From NCBI GenBank assembly GCA_016870365.1, contig VGBW01000010.1, positions 1-42,820 of the forward strand: a stretch of 42,820 nucleotides of DNA. Reading direction: 5' to 3'. This document shows positions 7,532 through 18,034 of the stretch, in pieces. The notes beneath the pieces were generated by a model, which did not search any database, was not told where the DNA came from, and saw only the letters and a list, made by a program, of their open reading frames with translations. The position numbers and the translations under genes were made by a program. The DNA is from Actinomycetota bacterium (GTDB lineage: Bacteria > Actinomycetota > Actinomycetes > Nanopelagicales > Nanopelagicaceae). Positions within the stretch are counted from its first letter, which is position 1. Every line of letters begins with the position of its first letter.

Positions 7532-7775
7532 CTAAAACTGAAATACGATTATAGGCAACTGAGATAAAGCCGCCACTAACTTCAAACTCCTGCAAGCTTG
7601 CATCAAGGCCTTTGATTCTTACCTTGCCATCTACTAAGACCCCAAAAAGTGGTGCGTGATCAACTAGGATCCCGAGATCACCCTCTAGGGTTCGAGCAAA
7701 GAGTGAGATCGCTTTGCCAGAGAAGACTCGCTTCTCTGGCGTTACGAACTCAACGGTTAGAGTTTTCTCTGACAT
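7512..7775 (-). CDS. atpC: F1Fo ATP synthase epsilon subunit, short form
   Basis: 87 aa. The protein contains the N-terminal beta-sandwich that attaches to gamma and the c-ring (LTVEFVTPEKRVFSG, EGDLGILVDHAPLFGVL, VSGGFISV) and then ends at GESATQ. Most bacterial epsilon subunits are 120-140 aa and finish with two helices that can rise and inhibit ATP hydrolysis; that domain is missing. The stop is clean and the following gene overlaps it in another frame, so this is the natural end rather than an obvious frameshift. Last of the eight core atp genes, 3 nt after atpD. Confidence 0.93.
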   Translation of the reverse strand: MSEKTLTVEFVTPEKRVFSGKAISLFARTLEGDLGILVDHAPLFGVLVDGKVRIKGLDASLQEFEVSGGFISVAYNRISVLGESATQ

Positions 7776-7778
7776 CTT

Positions 7779-10114
<2,336 letters not shown>

Positions 10115-10118
10115 TTAG

Positions 10119-11744
10119 CTACTTCTTATATTTCGTAATCTGCTCGGTGCCATCGCTACCTTCAGCTTGAGCAGGGGCTTCATTGACGGCAGCATCTGAT
10201 GATGCAGCAAATTGCTCTTTGAAGGAATTGATTGCTGCGCTCATTTTGGCAACTGTGTCATCGCTCAGTTCTTTGCTCTCAGCGATTACATCAAATATGC
10301 CCTTATGTTTGCGTCCCACGTAATCAAGAAACTCTGATTCAAAGCGGCGAATATCAGCAACGGCAACTGAATCTAATTGTCCAGTCGTTCCTGCCCAGAT
10401 GGAAACGACCATTCTCTCTAGCGAGAACGGGGTGTATTGCTGTTGCTTTAGTAGCTCTACCAAACGACCACCGCGCCCTAGTTGTGCCTTTGATGCCGCA
10501 TCAAGGTCTGAACCAAAGGCCGCGAATGCCTCTAACTCACGAAACTGGGCAAGATCAAGACGTAGACGACCGGCAATCTTCTTCATTGCTTTAGTCTGAG
10601 CAGAACCACCAACGCGAGAGACTGAGATACCAACGTTGATGGCAGGGCGAACGCCTGAGTTAAAGAGATCGGTTTCAAGGAAGCACTGTCCATCGGTAAT
10701 TGAAATAACGTTTGTTGGAATGAAGGCCGAGATGTCATTACCTTTTGTCTCGATGATTGGAAGACCGGTCATTGAGCCGCCACCCATCTCATCAGATAAC
10801 TTTGCACAGCGCTCTAGCAGACGTGAGTGTAAGTAGAAGACATCGCCAGGATATGCCTCGCGCCCTGGTGGACGACGAAGCAATAGCGAAACTGAGCGAT
10901 AAGCCTCTGCTTGCTTGGAGAGATCATCGAAAACAATTAGTACATGTCCCCCGCCATACATCCAGTGCTGACCAATAGCAGAGCCGGTGTATGGAGCTAG
11001 ATACTTAAAGCCTGCTGGATCTGATGCTGGTGCTGCAACGATTGTGGTGTACTCCATCGCTCCGGCTTCTTCCAGCGCACCTTTAACAGATGCGATAGTT
11101 GAACCCTTCTGACCAATTGCTACATAAATACATTTAACTTGTTTCTTCTTATCGCCACTCTTCCAGTTATCACGCTGATTAATGATGGTATCGACTGCAA
11201 CCGCAGTCTTACCGGTCTGGCGATCACCGATGATTAGCTGGCGCTGTCCGCGGCCGATAGCGGTCATAGCGTCGATAGCTTTGATTCCGGTAGCAAGCGG
11301 TTCCTTGACTGGTTGACGTTGCACAACAGAAGGCGCCTGAAGTTCAAGTGCACGAGTCGCCTCTGCCTTAATCTCGCCTTTGCCATCGATTGGACGTCCC
11401 AGTGGGTCGACAACGCGACCGAGGAAGCCATCTCCAACTGGGACAGAGAGAATCTCGCCGGTGCGACGGACAGTCTGTCCTTCTTCAATGCCACTGAAAT
11501 CTCCAAGTACAACAACGCCAATCTCGCGCACATCGAGGTTGAGTGCGATACCGAGGGTGCCATCATCGAACTTGAGCAACTCATTGGTCATAGTTGAAGG
11601 AAGTCCTTCAACGCGAGCGATGCCATCGGCTGCTTCAACAACAGTTCCGATTTCATCACGGGACGCAGCGCCTGGTTCGTACGACTTAACGAAGTTCGCT
11701 AAGGCATCACGAATCTCTTCAGGTCGAATCGTAAGTTCCGCCAT
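10119..11744 (-). CDS. atpA: F1Fo ATP synthase alpha subunit
   Basis: 541 aa, the non-catalytic nucleotide-binding subunit. Walker A GDRQTGKT, the DEL-containing N-terminal crown and the [18 protein letters not shown] signature are present. The C-terminus extends some 25-30 residues beyond the E. coli protein, in an Ala/Glu-rich stretch ending KYKK; mycobacterial alpha also has a C-terminal extension that suppresses ATP hydrolysis, so the tail may have a similar role (inference). The SD GGGAG lies upstream of ATG. Confidence 0.98.
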   Translation of the reverse strand: MAELTIRPEEIRDALANFVKSYEPGAASRDEIGTVVEAADGIARVEGLPSTMTNELLKFDDGTLGIALNLDVREIGVVVLGDFSGIEEGQTVRRTGEILSVPVGDGFLGRVVDPLGRPIDGKGEIKAEATRALELQAPSVVQRQPVKEPLATGIKAIDAMTAIGRGQRQLIIGDRQTGKTAVAVDTIINQRDNWKSGDKKKQVKCIYVAIGQKGSTIASVKGALEEAGAMEYTTIVAAPASDPAGFKYLAPYTGSAIGQHWMYGGGHVLIVFDDLSKQAEAYRSVSLLLRRPPGREAYPGDVFYLHSRLLERCAKLSDEMGGGSMTGLPIIETKGNDISAFIPTNVISITDGQCFLETDLFNSGVRPAINVGISVSRVGGSAQTKAMKKIAGRLRLDLAQFRELEAFAAFGSDLDAASKAQLGRGGRLVELLKQQQYTPFSLERMVVSIWAGTTGQLDSVAVADIRRFESEFLDYVGRKHKGIFDVIAESKELSDDTVAKMSAAINSFKEQFAASSDAAVNEAPAQAEGSDGTEQITKYKK

Positions 11745-11755
11745 GATTTATCTCC

Positions 11756-12586
11756 CTATCCCGCGAGCGCTCTGCCCACGTCTGCTATACGACTTGCAAT
11801 AGTTGCATCAATCAATTCATCTCCAAAACGAATAGAAACTCCACCAAGTACTGCCTTATCTATCTCTAAATTGACTCGAACTGGTTGGCCAATCTTCTCT
11901 GCTAATACGGATTCAAGCTTTTTCCGTTGAGTAACCGAGATAGGGACTGCTATCCGTACAAAAGCTACGAGGCGCTCACGACGCGCCGCAATAGCAGCTT
12001 GGTAGTAGGACATCGTGCTCTCTATATTGCGACCACGAAGACCAGAAGCAATATGATTTAGTAAACGCGATGTAGATGCCGAAACTTTTCCTCTTATGAG
12101 TGATGTAATCAAGGATTGTTTTGCCGCAGGTGAAAATATTGGAGAACTCAAGCTCTGTCTCAATTCACTATTACTTGCGATAATTCGAGAAAGAACAAAT
12201 ATTTCCTCTTCGAGCCGATCAAGCTCCTCGACCATGTTTGCTGCACTAGTCTCAGTCTCTATCGCGAGCTGTTCCAAAACATTTGAAAAATCAGCTGGAC
12301 TAGACCAACGCATCTTTGTTAGCTCTTGAAGTAATTCTATGGCTGCACCAGAAAACTTATTCTTAAGAAGAGTTTGCACCAGCGCTGACTTGTCTTCTTT
12401 ATCTCGGGCTGGGTCAGTAAGCCCCCTGCGAAGTGCGGCAGAACTGTCTAGTACTTGAACTATCGCGAAAATATCGTTGGAAAATGCAACGACATCGATT
12501 GGAGTTTTGAGAATATTATCCAGCAGAACTCTAGCCTGTGCTCTAGACTCGCGACTGGCACCAACTAATTCTCTTGCAACTTTCAT
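11756..12586 (-). CDS. atpH: F1Fo ATP synthase delta subunit
   Basis: 276 aa, the stator cap linking b to F1. It is longer than the E. coli form (177 aa) but typical of actinobacterial delta. The N-terminal part has additional helices (ARELVGASRESRAQARVLL) and the C-terminal signature KAVLGGVSIRFGDELIDATI is intact. A TTG lies just before, but ATG 12586, overlapping the atpF stop as TGATG, is the better start. It is not the fused b-delta protein found in mycobacteria. Confidence 0.93.
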   Translation of the reverse strand: MKVARELVGASRESRAQARVLLDNILKTPIDVVAFSNDIFAIVQVLDSSAALRRGLTDPARDKEDKSALVQTLLKNKFSGAAIELLQELTKMRWSSPADFSNVLEQLAIETETSAANMVEELDRLEEEIFVLSRIIASNSELRQSLSSPIFSPAAKQSLITSLIRGKVSASTSRLLNHIASGLRGRNIESTMSYYQAAIAARRERLVAFVRIAVPISVTQRKKLESVLAEKIGQPVRVNLEIDKAVLGGVSIRFGDELIDATIASRIADVGRALAG

Positions 12587-13131
12587 CAATTACTCTTCTC
12601 GAAATCAGAGAGGAATCGATCGATAATTCTGGTCTGCCGGACTTGATCATCAAGTGCTTCACCCACAATTTTGGATGCCAGTTCAGTCGCTAGCTTTCCC
12701 ACTTCGTTACGCAATTGAATTATTGCCTGTTGGCGCTCTGTTTCAATAGAAGCTTGTGCAGCAGCTGTAATTCGGGACGTTTCCTCCAAGGCTCGAGCTC
12801 GCATATCTTCAATAATTGCAATTCCTTGAACTCGTGCTTCCTCACGGATAGTTTGTGCTTCACTCCTAGCATTAGCTAATTGAGCTTGATATTGTGCCAG
12901 TGCTTTGGCTGCGTCTTCTTGAGCACGCTCGGCCTTAGCAATCCCGCCCTCGATTGCAGCAGTTCTTTCGGAGAAGATCAATTCAAAACGAGGCACCACT
13001 TTTCTTGAAATAAGAAAAAGTAAGATTCCGAAAGCTATAACACCAACAAAGATTTCGGAGGGATGCGGTACTACGGGGCTTGGTCCCTCTTCAGCTGCGA
13101 AACTGACTAGGTTCCCTGCAAATAAGTTCAT
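12586..13131 (-). CDS. atpF: F1Fo ATP synthase b subunit
   Basis: 181 aa peripheral stalk subunit. One transmembrane helix near residues 25-45 (EIFVGVIAFGILLFLIS) is followed by a long amphipathic coiled coil rich in Ala, Glu, Arg and Gln (ERAQEDAAKALAQYQAQLA onward). AAGGGA lies about 8 nt before ATG. Only one b gene is present. Confidence 0.95.
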   Translation of the reverse strand: MNLFAGNLVSFAAEEGPSPVVPHPSEIFVGVIAFGILLFLISRKVVPRFELIFSERTAAIEGGIAKAERAQEDAAKALAQYQAQLANARSEAQTIREEARVQGIAIIEDMRARALEETSRITAAAQASIETERQQAIIQLRNEVGKLATELASKIVGEALDDQVRQTRIIDRFLSDFEKSN

Positions 13132-13188
13132 CTTAAGTATCCCTTCCCATATATCCCCTGCCGTTGTCTTTATCCTTTGTCATTGGAT

Positions 13189-13395
13189 TTACTTAAGCAC
13201 AAATGCAAGAACTAGCCCGAAGAGTGCGAGCGCCTCAGCGAGAGCGAAACCTAGGAACGCAATTGGCTGCAACAAGCCACGTGCTTCTGGCTGTCTTGCC
13301 AAGCCGTTGATGTAAGCCGCGAAGATTAACCCCGTTGCTATACCTGGCCCAATGGTTGATAGACCGAATCCGACGATCGCTAGTGTGCCTGTCAT
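13189..13395 (-). CDS. atpE: F1Fo ATP synthase c subunit
   Basis: 68 aa from the ATG at 13395. This start is preferred over the one at 13401 because AGAAAGGA directly abuts the first ATG and lies 6 nt before the second. Two transmembrane helices joined by the polar loop ARQPEARG form the proteolipid hairpin. The proton carrier is Glu54 in [11 protein letters not shown]. The Gln/Ser-Thr set used by sodium-type c subunits is not seen, so a proton ring is expected. Confidence 0.96.
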   Translation of the reverse strand: MTGTLAIVGFGLSTIGPGIATGLIFAAYINGLARQPEARGLLQPIAFLGFALAEALALFGLVLAFVLK

Positions 13396-13492
13396 TTTCA
13401 TTCCTTTCTAAATTGTGTTTCCTTTTCCTCCCCATAGCTGGAGAGAATCCTGTCCTCTTTGGCGAGTTATCCAACTCGCAGCTTTTTCCCCA

Positions 13493-14278
13493 TCAATGCC
13501 CCTCCGCCAATGCCCCAGCAATATATAAGGCGGAGAGTAGAGTAAATATGTAGGCTTGAAGGCATTGGATACCAAGCTCAAAAAATGAAAGGCCCACGGC
13601 CATTCCAAATGAGAAGACACCCAAAACTTTCATGATTAATCCAGAACTAATTAGGTACTCGCCCCCAAAAGCAAATACCAAGAGCAATAAGTGACCCGCA
13701 AACATATTTGCAAAAAGACGAAGCGATAGCGTAAGAGGGCGAGTCACAAAATACGTTAGTATTTCAACTGGTGTAAGAATCAAATACACGGGTTTTGGAA
13801 TCCCAGGCATAAAGCAAATGTCTTTCAAATATTTAACTAAACCGTGCTTTTCAACTCCTATGTAGTGATAAGTGACATATGAGAAGATCATTACGGCAAC
13901 TGGGAAACCAATATGCGACATGGTCGGGAACTGAATCAATGGAACTATCCCAAAAATATTGTTCACCAATATAAAGCAAAAAATAGAAAATAGGAGAGGA
14001 ACAAATTTCAGATATTCGGGCCCTATAACATCTCGACCCAGAGTGTTTCTTACAAGAGTATAAACTCCTTCACCAGCAAACTGAAGGCGACCAGGAACGA
14101 CTGCTTTATTACGAGTAGCCGCTAGTAGAAAACTAGAAATAATGACGACTGATAGACCTATCAAGATTACTGGCTTTGTTAGGTAAATTGAATCACCCCA
14201 TATTGGAGGAAATTGAAAATCCTTTGCACCTGGCGGGACGAACCCCGGATTCGTCGGAGTCGCGCTTTGCGAAATCAT
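13493..14278 (-). CDS. atpB: F1Fo ATP synthase a subunit
   Basis: 261 aa polytopic membrane stator protein that forms the proton half-channels. The essential Arg sits in LSLRLFANMFAGHLLLL, and the C-terminal helix carries FELGIQCLQAYIFTLL. It starts with an SD (TGGAG, 7 nt). A strong hairpin separates it from the preceding AtpZ-like gene. Confidence 0.97.
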   Translation of the reverse strand: MISQSATPTNPGFVPPGAKDFQFPPIWGDSIYLTKPVILIGLSVVIISSFLLAATRNKAVVPGRLQFAGEGVYTLVRNTLGRDVIGPEYLKFVPLLFSIFCFILVNNIFGIVPLIQFPTMSHIGFPVAVMIFSYVTYHYIGVEKHGLVKYLKDICFMPGIPKPVYLILTPVEILTYFVTRPLTLSLRLFANMFAGHLLLLVFAFGGEYLISSGLIMKVLGVFSFGMAVGLSFFELGIQCLQAYIFTLLSALYIAGALAEGH

Positions 14279-14328
14279 TTCAAACTCCAGGAAACCATTC
14301 TCACATTCCTTTAAAGGGTCACAAACTA

Positions 14329-14364
14329 TTGCGAGAACCTATCTGATATTCAGATTTCTCGCAA
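14329..14364 (-). other. 15-bp intercistronic hairpin ahead of atpB
   Basis: Plus-strand TTGCGAGAA pairs with TTCTCGCAA and the inner ATCTGA pairs with TCAGAT around a TAT loop, with a single 3-nt bulge (CCT). It lies 21 nt after the AtpZ-like stop and about 50 nt before the atpB ATG. The downstream minus-strand sequence TAGTTTGTG is a poor U-tract, so an RNA processing/stability element or attenuator is as likely as a terminator. A 10-bp palindrome CCTTTAAAGG follows at 14308-14317. Confidence 0.6.
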
Positions 14365-14385
14365 AGGAAAATTTTGGGGATATAT

Positions 14386-14598
14386 CTAATCCCGTATGAA
14401 TCGCAGCCAAATCAAATATATGGCTGAGGTCACACCAAGGAGCAATCCGCCAATCCCCAAAAACGAAGTACCCAGCCACTTGTCGAGAAGTAAGCCTCCT
14501 CCGCCCCAAATTAAGAGTCCCGAGACTAGATAACCGATTATTGACCAAAATGCGCCCTCTTCGTTTGGGCTACCTGGCTTCTTTCCTGTGTCGCTCAT
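14386..14598 (-). CDS. AtpZ/AtpI-family small membrane protein
   Basis: 70 aa with two transmembrane helices (IIGYLVSGLLIWGGGGLLLD and GIGGLLLGVTSAIYLIWLRF), the hallmark of the small AtpZ/AtpI-like proteins encoded upstream of atpB. These are thought to assist c-ring assembly or Mg/Ca uptake. A TAGGAT box 6 nt before the ATG gives it a separate promoter inside the operon, and that box starts with the stop codon of the preceding gene. Confidence 0.78.
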   Translation of the reverse strand: MSDTGKKPGSPNEEGAFWSIIGYLVSGLLIWGGGGLLLDKWLGTSFLGIGGLLLGVTSAIYLIWLRFIRD

Positions 14599-14604
14599 GA
14601 TGCG

Positions 14605-14610
14605 ATCCTA
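14605..14610 (-). promoter_or_regulatory. -10 box TAGGAT overlapping the upstream stop codon
   Basis: TAGGAT ends 6 nt before the AtpZ-like ATG on the minus strand, and its first three bases are the TAG stop of the preceding membrane-protein gene. This is a candidate internal leaderless promoter for the atp operon. Confidence 0.5.
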
Positions 14611-15024
14611 TCTGCCTTCAGTTTCAATGATGTAGCGGATTCGAAGAAAACCGCGAATTTCTCCAGCTAGCCAAGCGGCGGATAAGAGAATCGTGGATAT
14701 ACCAAACCAAAATCTATCAAGACTCTCCCCAAAGAATCTAAACACAAGAATCAGTGCCAGAGCAACCAAAGATAATTTCAAGAAGTACGTCACCTGAACT
14801 AGAAGCAAGAACACGATCGCAGATTTACCACTATATCGAAAGAGCAAAAGTGAGCCAAGAAAATAAATTGTGACAGTTGCGAGCGAAATAAATACACTGA
14901 ACATCTTCCCTGGTCCCGGATATACAAGCGTCACAAGAATCATGATTGCCCAAACTGTAACCGAGTACCTAATTGCGGTACTTAGCATTCTACGTAGTGC
15001 GATTGGTACTTCAATTGACGACAT
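14608..15024 (-). CDS. AtpI-like four-helix membrane protein
   Basis: 138 aa from ATG 15024, which has AAAGGG about 5 nt ahead. Upstream in-frame starts would extend further into wecA. Four hydrophobic helices are visible (TVWAIMILVTLVYPG, FISLATVTIYFLGSLLLF, VTYFLKLSLVALALILVF, WFGISTILLSAAWLAG), with a basic C-terminus. Position and topology match the protein encoded between wecA and atpB in Actinobacteria (Rv1303 in M. tuberculosis), an ATP synthase I relative. It overlaps the end of wecA by 14 nt. Confidence 0.7.
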   Translation of the reverse strand: MSSIEVPIALRRMLSTAIRYSVTVWAIMILVTLVYPGPGKMFSVFISLATVTIYFLGSLLLFRYSGKSAIVFLLLVQVTYFLKLSLVALALILVFRFFGESLDRFWFGISTILLSAAWLAGEIRGFLRIRYIIETEGR

Positions 15025-16105
15025 GGAATCCCTTTGGTGTGCGATTTGTACTTGCAAGTCCTATGGTAATAAAGGTAAGAAAAATGAATAAGGCGAGTGC
15101 GAGGTATAGTGGCGCAAATGCTGAGATCATTGTTGGAAGCGCGAGGGTTGCAGTTAAGAAATAGAGAATTACTACCGTACGTTGTTGCGAGTTACCTAGT
15201 TTCATCAACTTGTGATGTAAGTGCTCTTTGTCTGGAGCAAATGGTGATTTTCCTTGACGGAGTCGGCGCAAGATTGCCATGCCGAAGTCAAAAAGCGGTA
15301 CGGCGAGAACTGCAAACGGAAGAAGTAATGGAAGGGCTGCCGGTCCGATATCTTCCGCAAAGACTGCGTTCGCATCAATCTGTCCCATCAATGTAATTGC
15401 CGAGGCAGCTAGCAATAACCCAAGGAACATCGAACCCGAATCCCCCATGAAAATCCGCGCTGGATAGATGTTATGCGGCAAAAATCCAATGCAGCATCCA
15501 ATAACAATTGCAGTTACTAGCGATGGAGCACCTGCTCGACTAAAGCCATTTTCAACAGCCAAAAGATAAGAGAATCCAAAAAATGCTGCTGCTGAAATTC
15601 CAACTATTCCCGTGGCTAGTCCATCTAAACCGTCGATGAAGTTAACCGCGTTTATTATCGTTACCACTACTACCACCGTTAGCAGCTGGCCAATGTTTGT
15701 AGGAAGAACGATGATTCCATCTATTGGCAGCCAGAGAACCTGGATTCCAAAAAATAATAGGATTGCCGCAGCCAGGCCTTGTCCAGCTAATTTGGTGATG
15801 GCATCTAGCTCATAGCGATCATCAAGTGTACCGATCAGGAGCACAAAGCTTGCAGCAAGAAATATCCCAAGCAACTCTCTGGAATAAGCCTTTCCCACTA
15901 GATTAAGGCTACTTACCATTATTAGGGTGGCCCCCATTGCCAGCCACATCGCAAGGCCGCCCCAAAGTGGAGTAACTTGCGTGTGGATATCGCGTTCTCT
16001 AACTGAGGCCACCGCCTTTGAGCGCAGCGCAATAACTTGAATCAGTGGGGTGAGCATGTAAGTTAGGGCAGCAGCAACTAAAAGAGTTAAGAAGTATTCG
16101 CGCAT
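15011..16105 (-). CDS. wecA: undecaprenyl-phosphate GlcNAc-1-phosphate transferase (WecA/TagO/Rfe family)
   Basis: 364 aa polytopic protein with about ten or eleven transmembrane helices. Members transfer a HexNAc-1-phosphate from UDP-sugar to undecaprenyl (or decaprenyl) phosphate and so start synthesis of a cell-wall glycan linker. The catalytic Asp-rich loops are visible: AVNFIDGLDGLATG and IFMGDSGSMFLGLLL, plus a C-terminal HLHHKLMKLG motif typical of WecA rather than MraY. Same place as rfe (Rv1302) in mycobacteria. The ATG overlaps the glyA stop as TAATG. Confidence 0.9.
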   Translation of the reverse strand: MREYFLTLLVAAALTYMLTPLIQVIALRSKAVASVRERDIHTQVTPLWGGLAMWLAMGATLIMVSSLNLVGKAYSRELLGIFLAASFVLLIGTLDDRYELDAITKLAGQGLAAAILLFFGIQVLWLPIDGIIVLPTNIGQLLTVVVVVTIINAVNFIDGLDGLATGIVGISAAAFFGFSYLLAVENGFSRAGAPSLVTAIVIGCCIGFLPHNIYPARIFMGDSGSMFLGLLLAASAITLMGQIDANAVFAEDIGPAALPLLLPFAVLAVPLFDFGMAILRRLRQGKSPFAPDKEHLHHKLMKLGNSQQRTVVILYFLTATLALPTMISAFAPLYLALALFIFLTFITIGLASTNRTPKGFHVVN

Positions 16106-17370
16106 TAGCCTGGATAAACAGGGAACTTCGCAGTTAAGGCATGCACTTCACTTCGAATTTGAGCGCATTTGCCCTCATCTTCTCCATCTCTGATTGCCCG
16201 CGCTATCAAATTACCGATGATTGGCATCTGCTCAACACCCATCCCTTGAGTAGTTACCGCTGGAGTTCCCACTCTGATTCCACTTGCTACCGCAGGACTT
16301 TCGGGGTCAAATGGGATCGCATTCTTGTTTAAAGTGATTCCGGATCTGCCACAGCGCTCATCTGCGACCTTGCCATTCATTCCAGTCCCCCGAATATCAA
16401 TTAACGCAAGGTGGGTATCGGTCCCACCGGATACCGCTCTCATTCCTTCACTCTCTAGCGCGCTTGCGAGAGCTTTTGCATTCTCAATTACCTGCTTGGC
16501 GTAGGCCTGGTAGGAGCTCTGTTGACACTCCTTTAGCGCAACCGCCTTAGCTGCAACTGCGCTCATGATCGGTCCACCCTGCATCCCCGGGAAGATCGCC
16601 TTATCAATCGCAGCAGCATGCGCAGCTTTTGAAAGGATCATGCCACCGCGTGGACCACGTAAGACTTTATGAGTGGTAAATGAGACTACATCGGCATACG
16701 GAACTGGTGATGGAATCGCTTTACCAGCGACCAATCCGATGAAATGAGCGGCATCAACCCACATAATTGCGCCGACTTCATCGCAGATCTCGCGAATTCT
16801 CTTGAAATCAATCAGCCGAGGATATGCAGTAGCACCCGAGCAGATCATCTTGGGGCGGACTCGCTTTGCCGTCTCAAGCAATTCGCCATAATCGATTAAT
16901 TCATCTGCTTGGCGCACGCCATATGACTCGACGTTAAACCATTTGCCAGAGAAGTTAACTTTCGATCCATGGGTCAAATGCCCACCATGGGGTAGCGACA
17001 TCGCAAGAACAGTATCGCCTGGTTTAGCAAATGCTTGATAGACAGCCACATTTGCACTTGCACCAGAATGCGGTTGGAGATTTGCATGTTCTGCGCCGAA
17101 TAATTCCTTAGCCCTGGCAACGCCAATCACCTCAGCTTTATCTACCTCTTCGCATCCTCCGTAATAACGCTTTCCGGGATAGCCTTCAGCATATTTATTT
17201 GAAAGAGTTGACCCAAGGGCTGCCAGCACCGCAGAGGAAGTGAAATTCTCGCTGGCTATCAACTGCAGATTCTGCCGCTGTCTATCAAGCTCAGAGATTA
17301 ATATTGCAGCTATCTCTGGATCCTGGCCCTGCAGAGCTTGGAAATCAGGGCCAAAGAAATTCGATGACAT
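16105..17370 (-). CDS. glyA: serine hydroxymethyltransferase
   Basis: 421 aa PLP enzyme that interconverts serine and glycine while charging tetrahydrofolate. Seen are QLIASENFTSSAVL near the N-terminus, YAEGYPGKRYYGGCE, and the PLP-lysine block TTHKVLRGPRGG. Mycobacteria lack glyA at this position; Streptomyces-like lineages carry it here. A TAGGAT box 7 nt ahead of the ATG suggests its own leaderless promoter within the operon. Confidence 0.97.
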   Translation of the reverse strand: MSSNFFGPDFQALQGQDPEIAAILISELDRQRQNLQLIASENFTSSAVLAALGSTLSNKYAEGYPGKRYYGGCEEVDKAEVIGVARAKELFGAEHANLQPHSGASANVAVYQAFAKPGDTVLAMSLPHGGHLTHGSKVNFSGKWFNVESYGVRQADELIDYGELLETAKRVRPKMICSGATAYPRLIDFKRIREICDEVGAIMWVDAAHFIGLVAGKAIPSPVPYADVVSFTTHKVLRGPRGGMILSKAAHAAAIDKAIFPGMQGGPIMSAVAAKAVALKECQQSSYQAYAKQVIENAKALASALESEGMRAVSGGTDTHLALIDIRGTGMNGKVADERCGRSGITLNKNAIPFDPESPAVASGIRVGTPAVTTQGMGVEQMPIIGNLIARAIRDGEDEGKCAQIRSEVHALTAKFPVYPG

Positions 17371-17377
17371 GGACTAA

Positions 17378-17383
17378 ATCCTA
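17378..17383 (-). promoter_or_regulatory. -10 box TAGGAT overlapping the tsaC-like stop codon
   Basis: Minus-strand TAGGAT ends 7 nt before the glyA ATG and opens with the TAG stop of the upstream gene. No SD precedes glyA, which favours a leaderless start. Confidence 0.5.
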
Positions 17384-18034
17384 GGCGGGAACTGAGATAT
17401 TGGCAGTTACAGAGCGCAATTCGGCTAGTGATATGGCTCCCGCACGCACCAGCCTTGCCCCCTCTTGCTCGATACCAATAACAGTGGAACTTGGCCCCTC
17501 GGGTAATTCACCTTGGTCAAAGAGCGCTGCATAATCACCATCTAGGGCTGGAAAGAACGTTGTTTTTCGTGGCGCTGGTCTCCCAGATAGAGCGGCCGCT
17601 CCTACTGCAAGTGGACCTGAGGCAAGTGCGACACTGCGAACAAATTCTGCTTCTGGCACTCGAACTGAAATCTCATTCAAAGCTCTCGCATCCCCTAAAT
17701 CCCATACTAAACCTTGAGCCGGGGTGAGATTGATAGTTAATAAGCCAGGCCAAAATTTTTCTGCCAAAGCGCTTAATGTTTGACCAAATTGCAGAGCAAT
17801 TCCCTTAACGGTTGCAGTATCTCCAACTATCACTTGCGCCGCCGTTGCTGGTGGGACTCGGCGTAGCTTATGAATCTTCCTAACTGCTCCATGATTGAAA
17901 GCATCGGCTAGATAGACATAGCCATGTTCGAGAGGGGCGATGATTAATTTGCCATCACGAAGAGATGCCACTGCTCTTTCAATTAGCTCTTGGCTATCGA
18001 TTAGGCCATCTGTGAGCGAGAATCTCTCTGCCAT
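17381..18034 (-). CDS. tsaC: threonylcarbamoyl-AMP synthase (Sua5/YrdC/TsaC)
   Basis: 217 aa YrdC-domain protein that makes threonylcarbamoyl-adenylate for the t6A37 modification of ANN-decoding tRNAs. Recognisable parts are LRDGKLIIAPLEHGYVYLAD, the KLRRVPPATAAQVIV segment replacing the usual KxR-containing loop, FWPGLLTINL, and PEGPSSTVIGIE near the C-terminus. Sequence is more divergent than most family members, in particular the EHGYVY stretch where typical TsaC proteins read PTETVYGL. It keeps the prfA-prmC-sua5 gene order and starts in the prmC stop (TAATG). Confidence 0.82.
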   Translation of the reverse strand: MAERFSLTDGLIDSQELIERAVASLRDGKLIIAPLEHGYVYLADAFNHGAVRKIHKLRRVPPATAAQVIVGDTATVKGIALQFGQTLSALAEKFWPGLLTINLTPAQGLVWDLGDARALNEISVRVPEAEFVRSVALASGPLAVGAAALSGRPAPRKTTFFPALDGDYAALFDQGELPEGPSSTVIGIEQEGARLVRAGAISLAELRSVTANISVPA

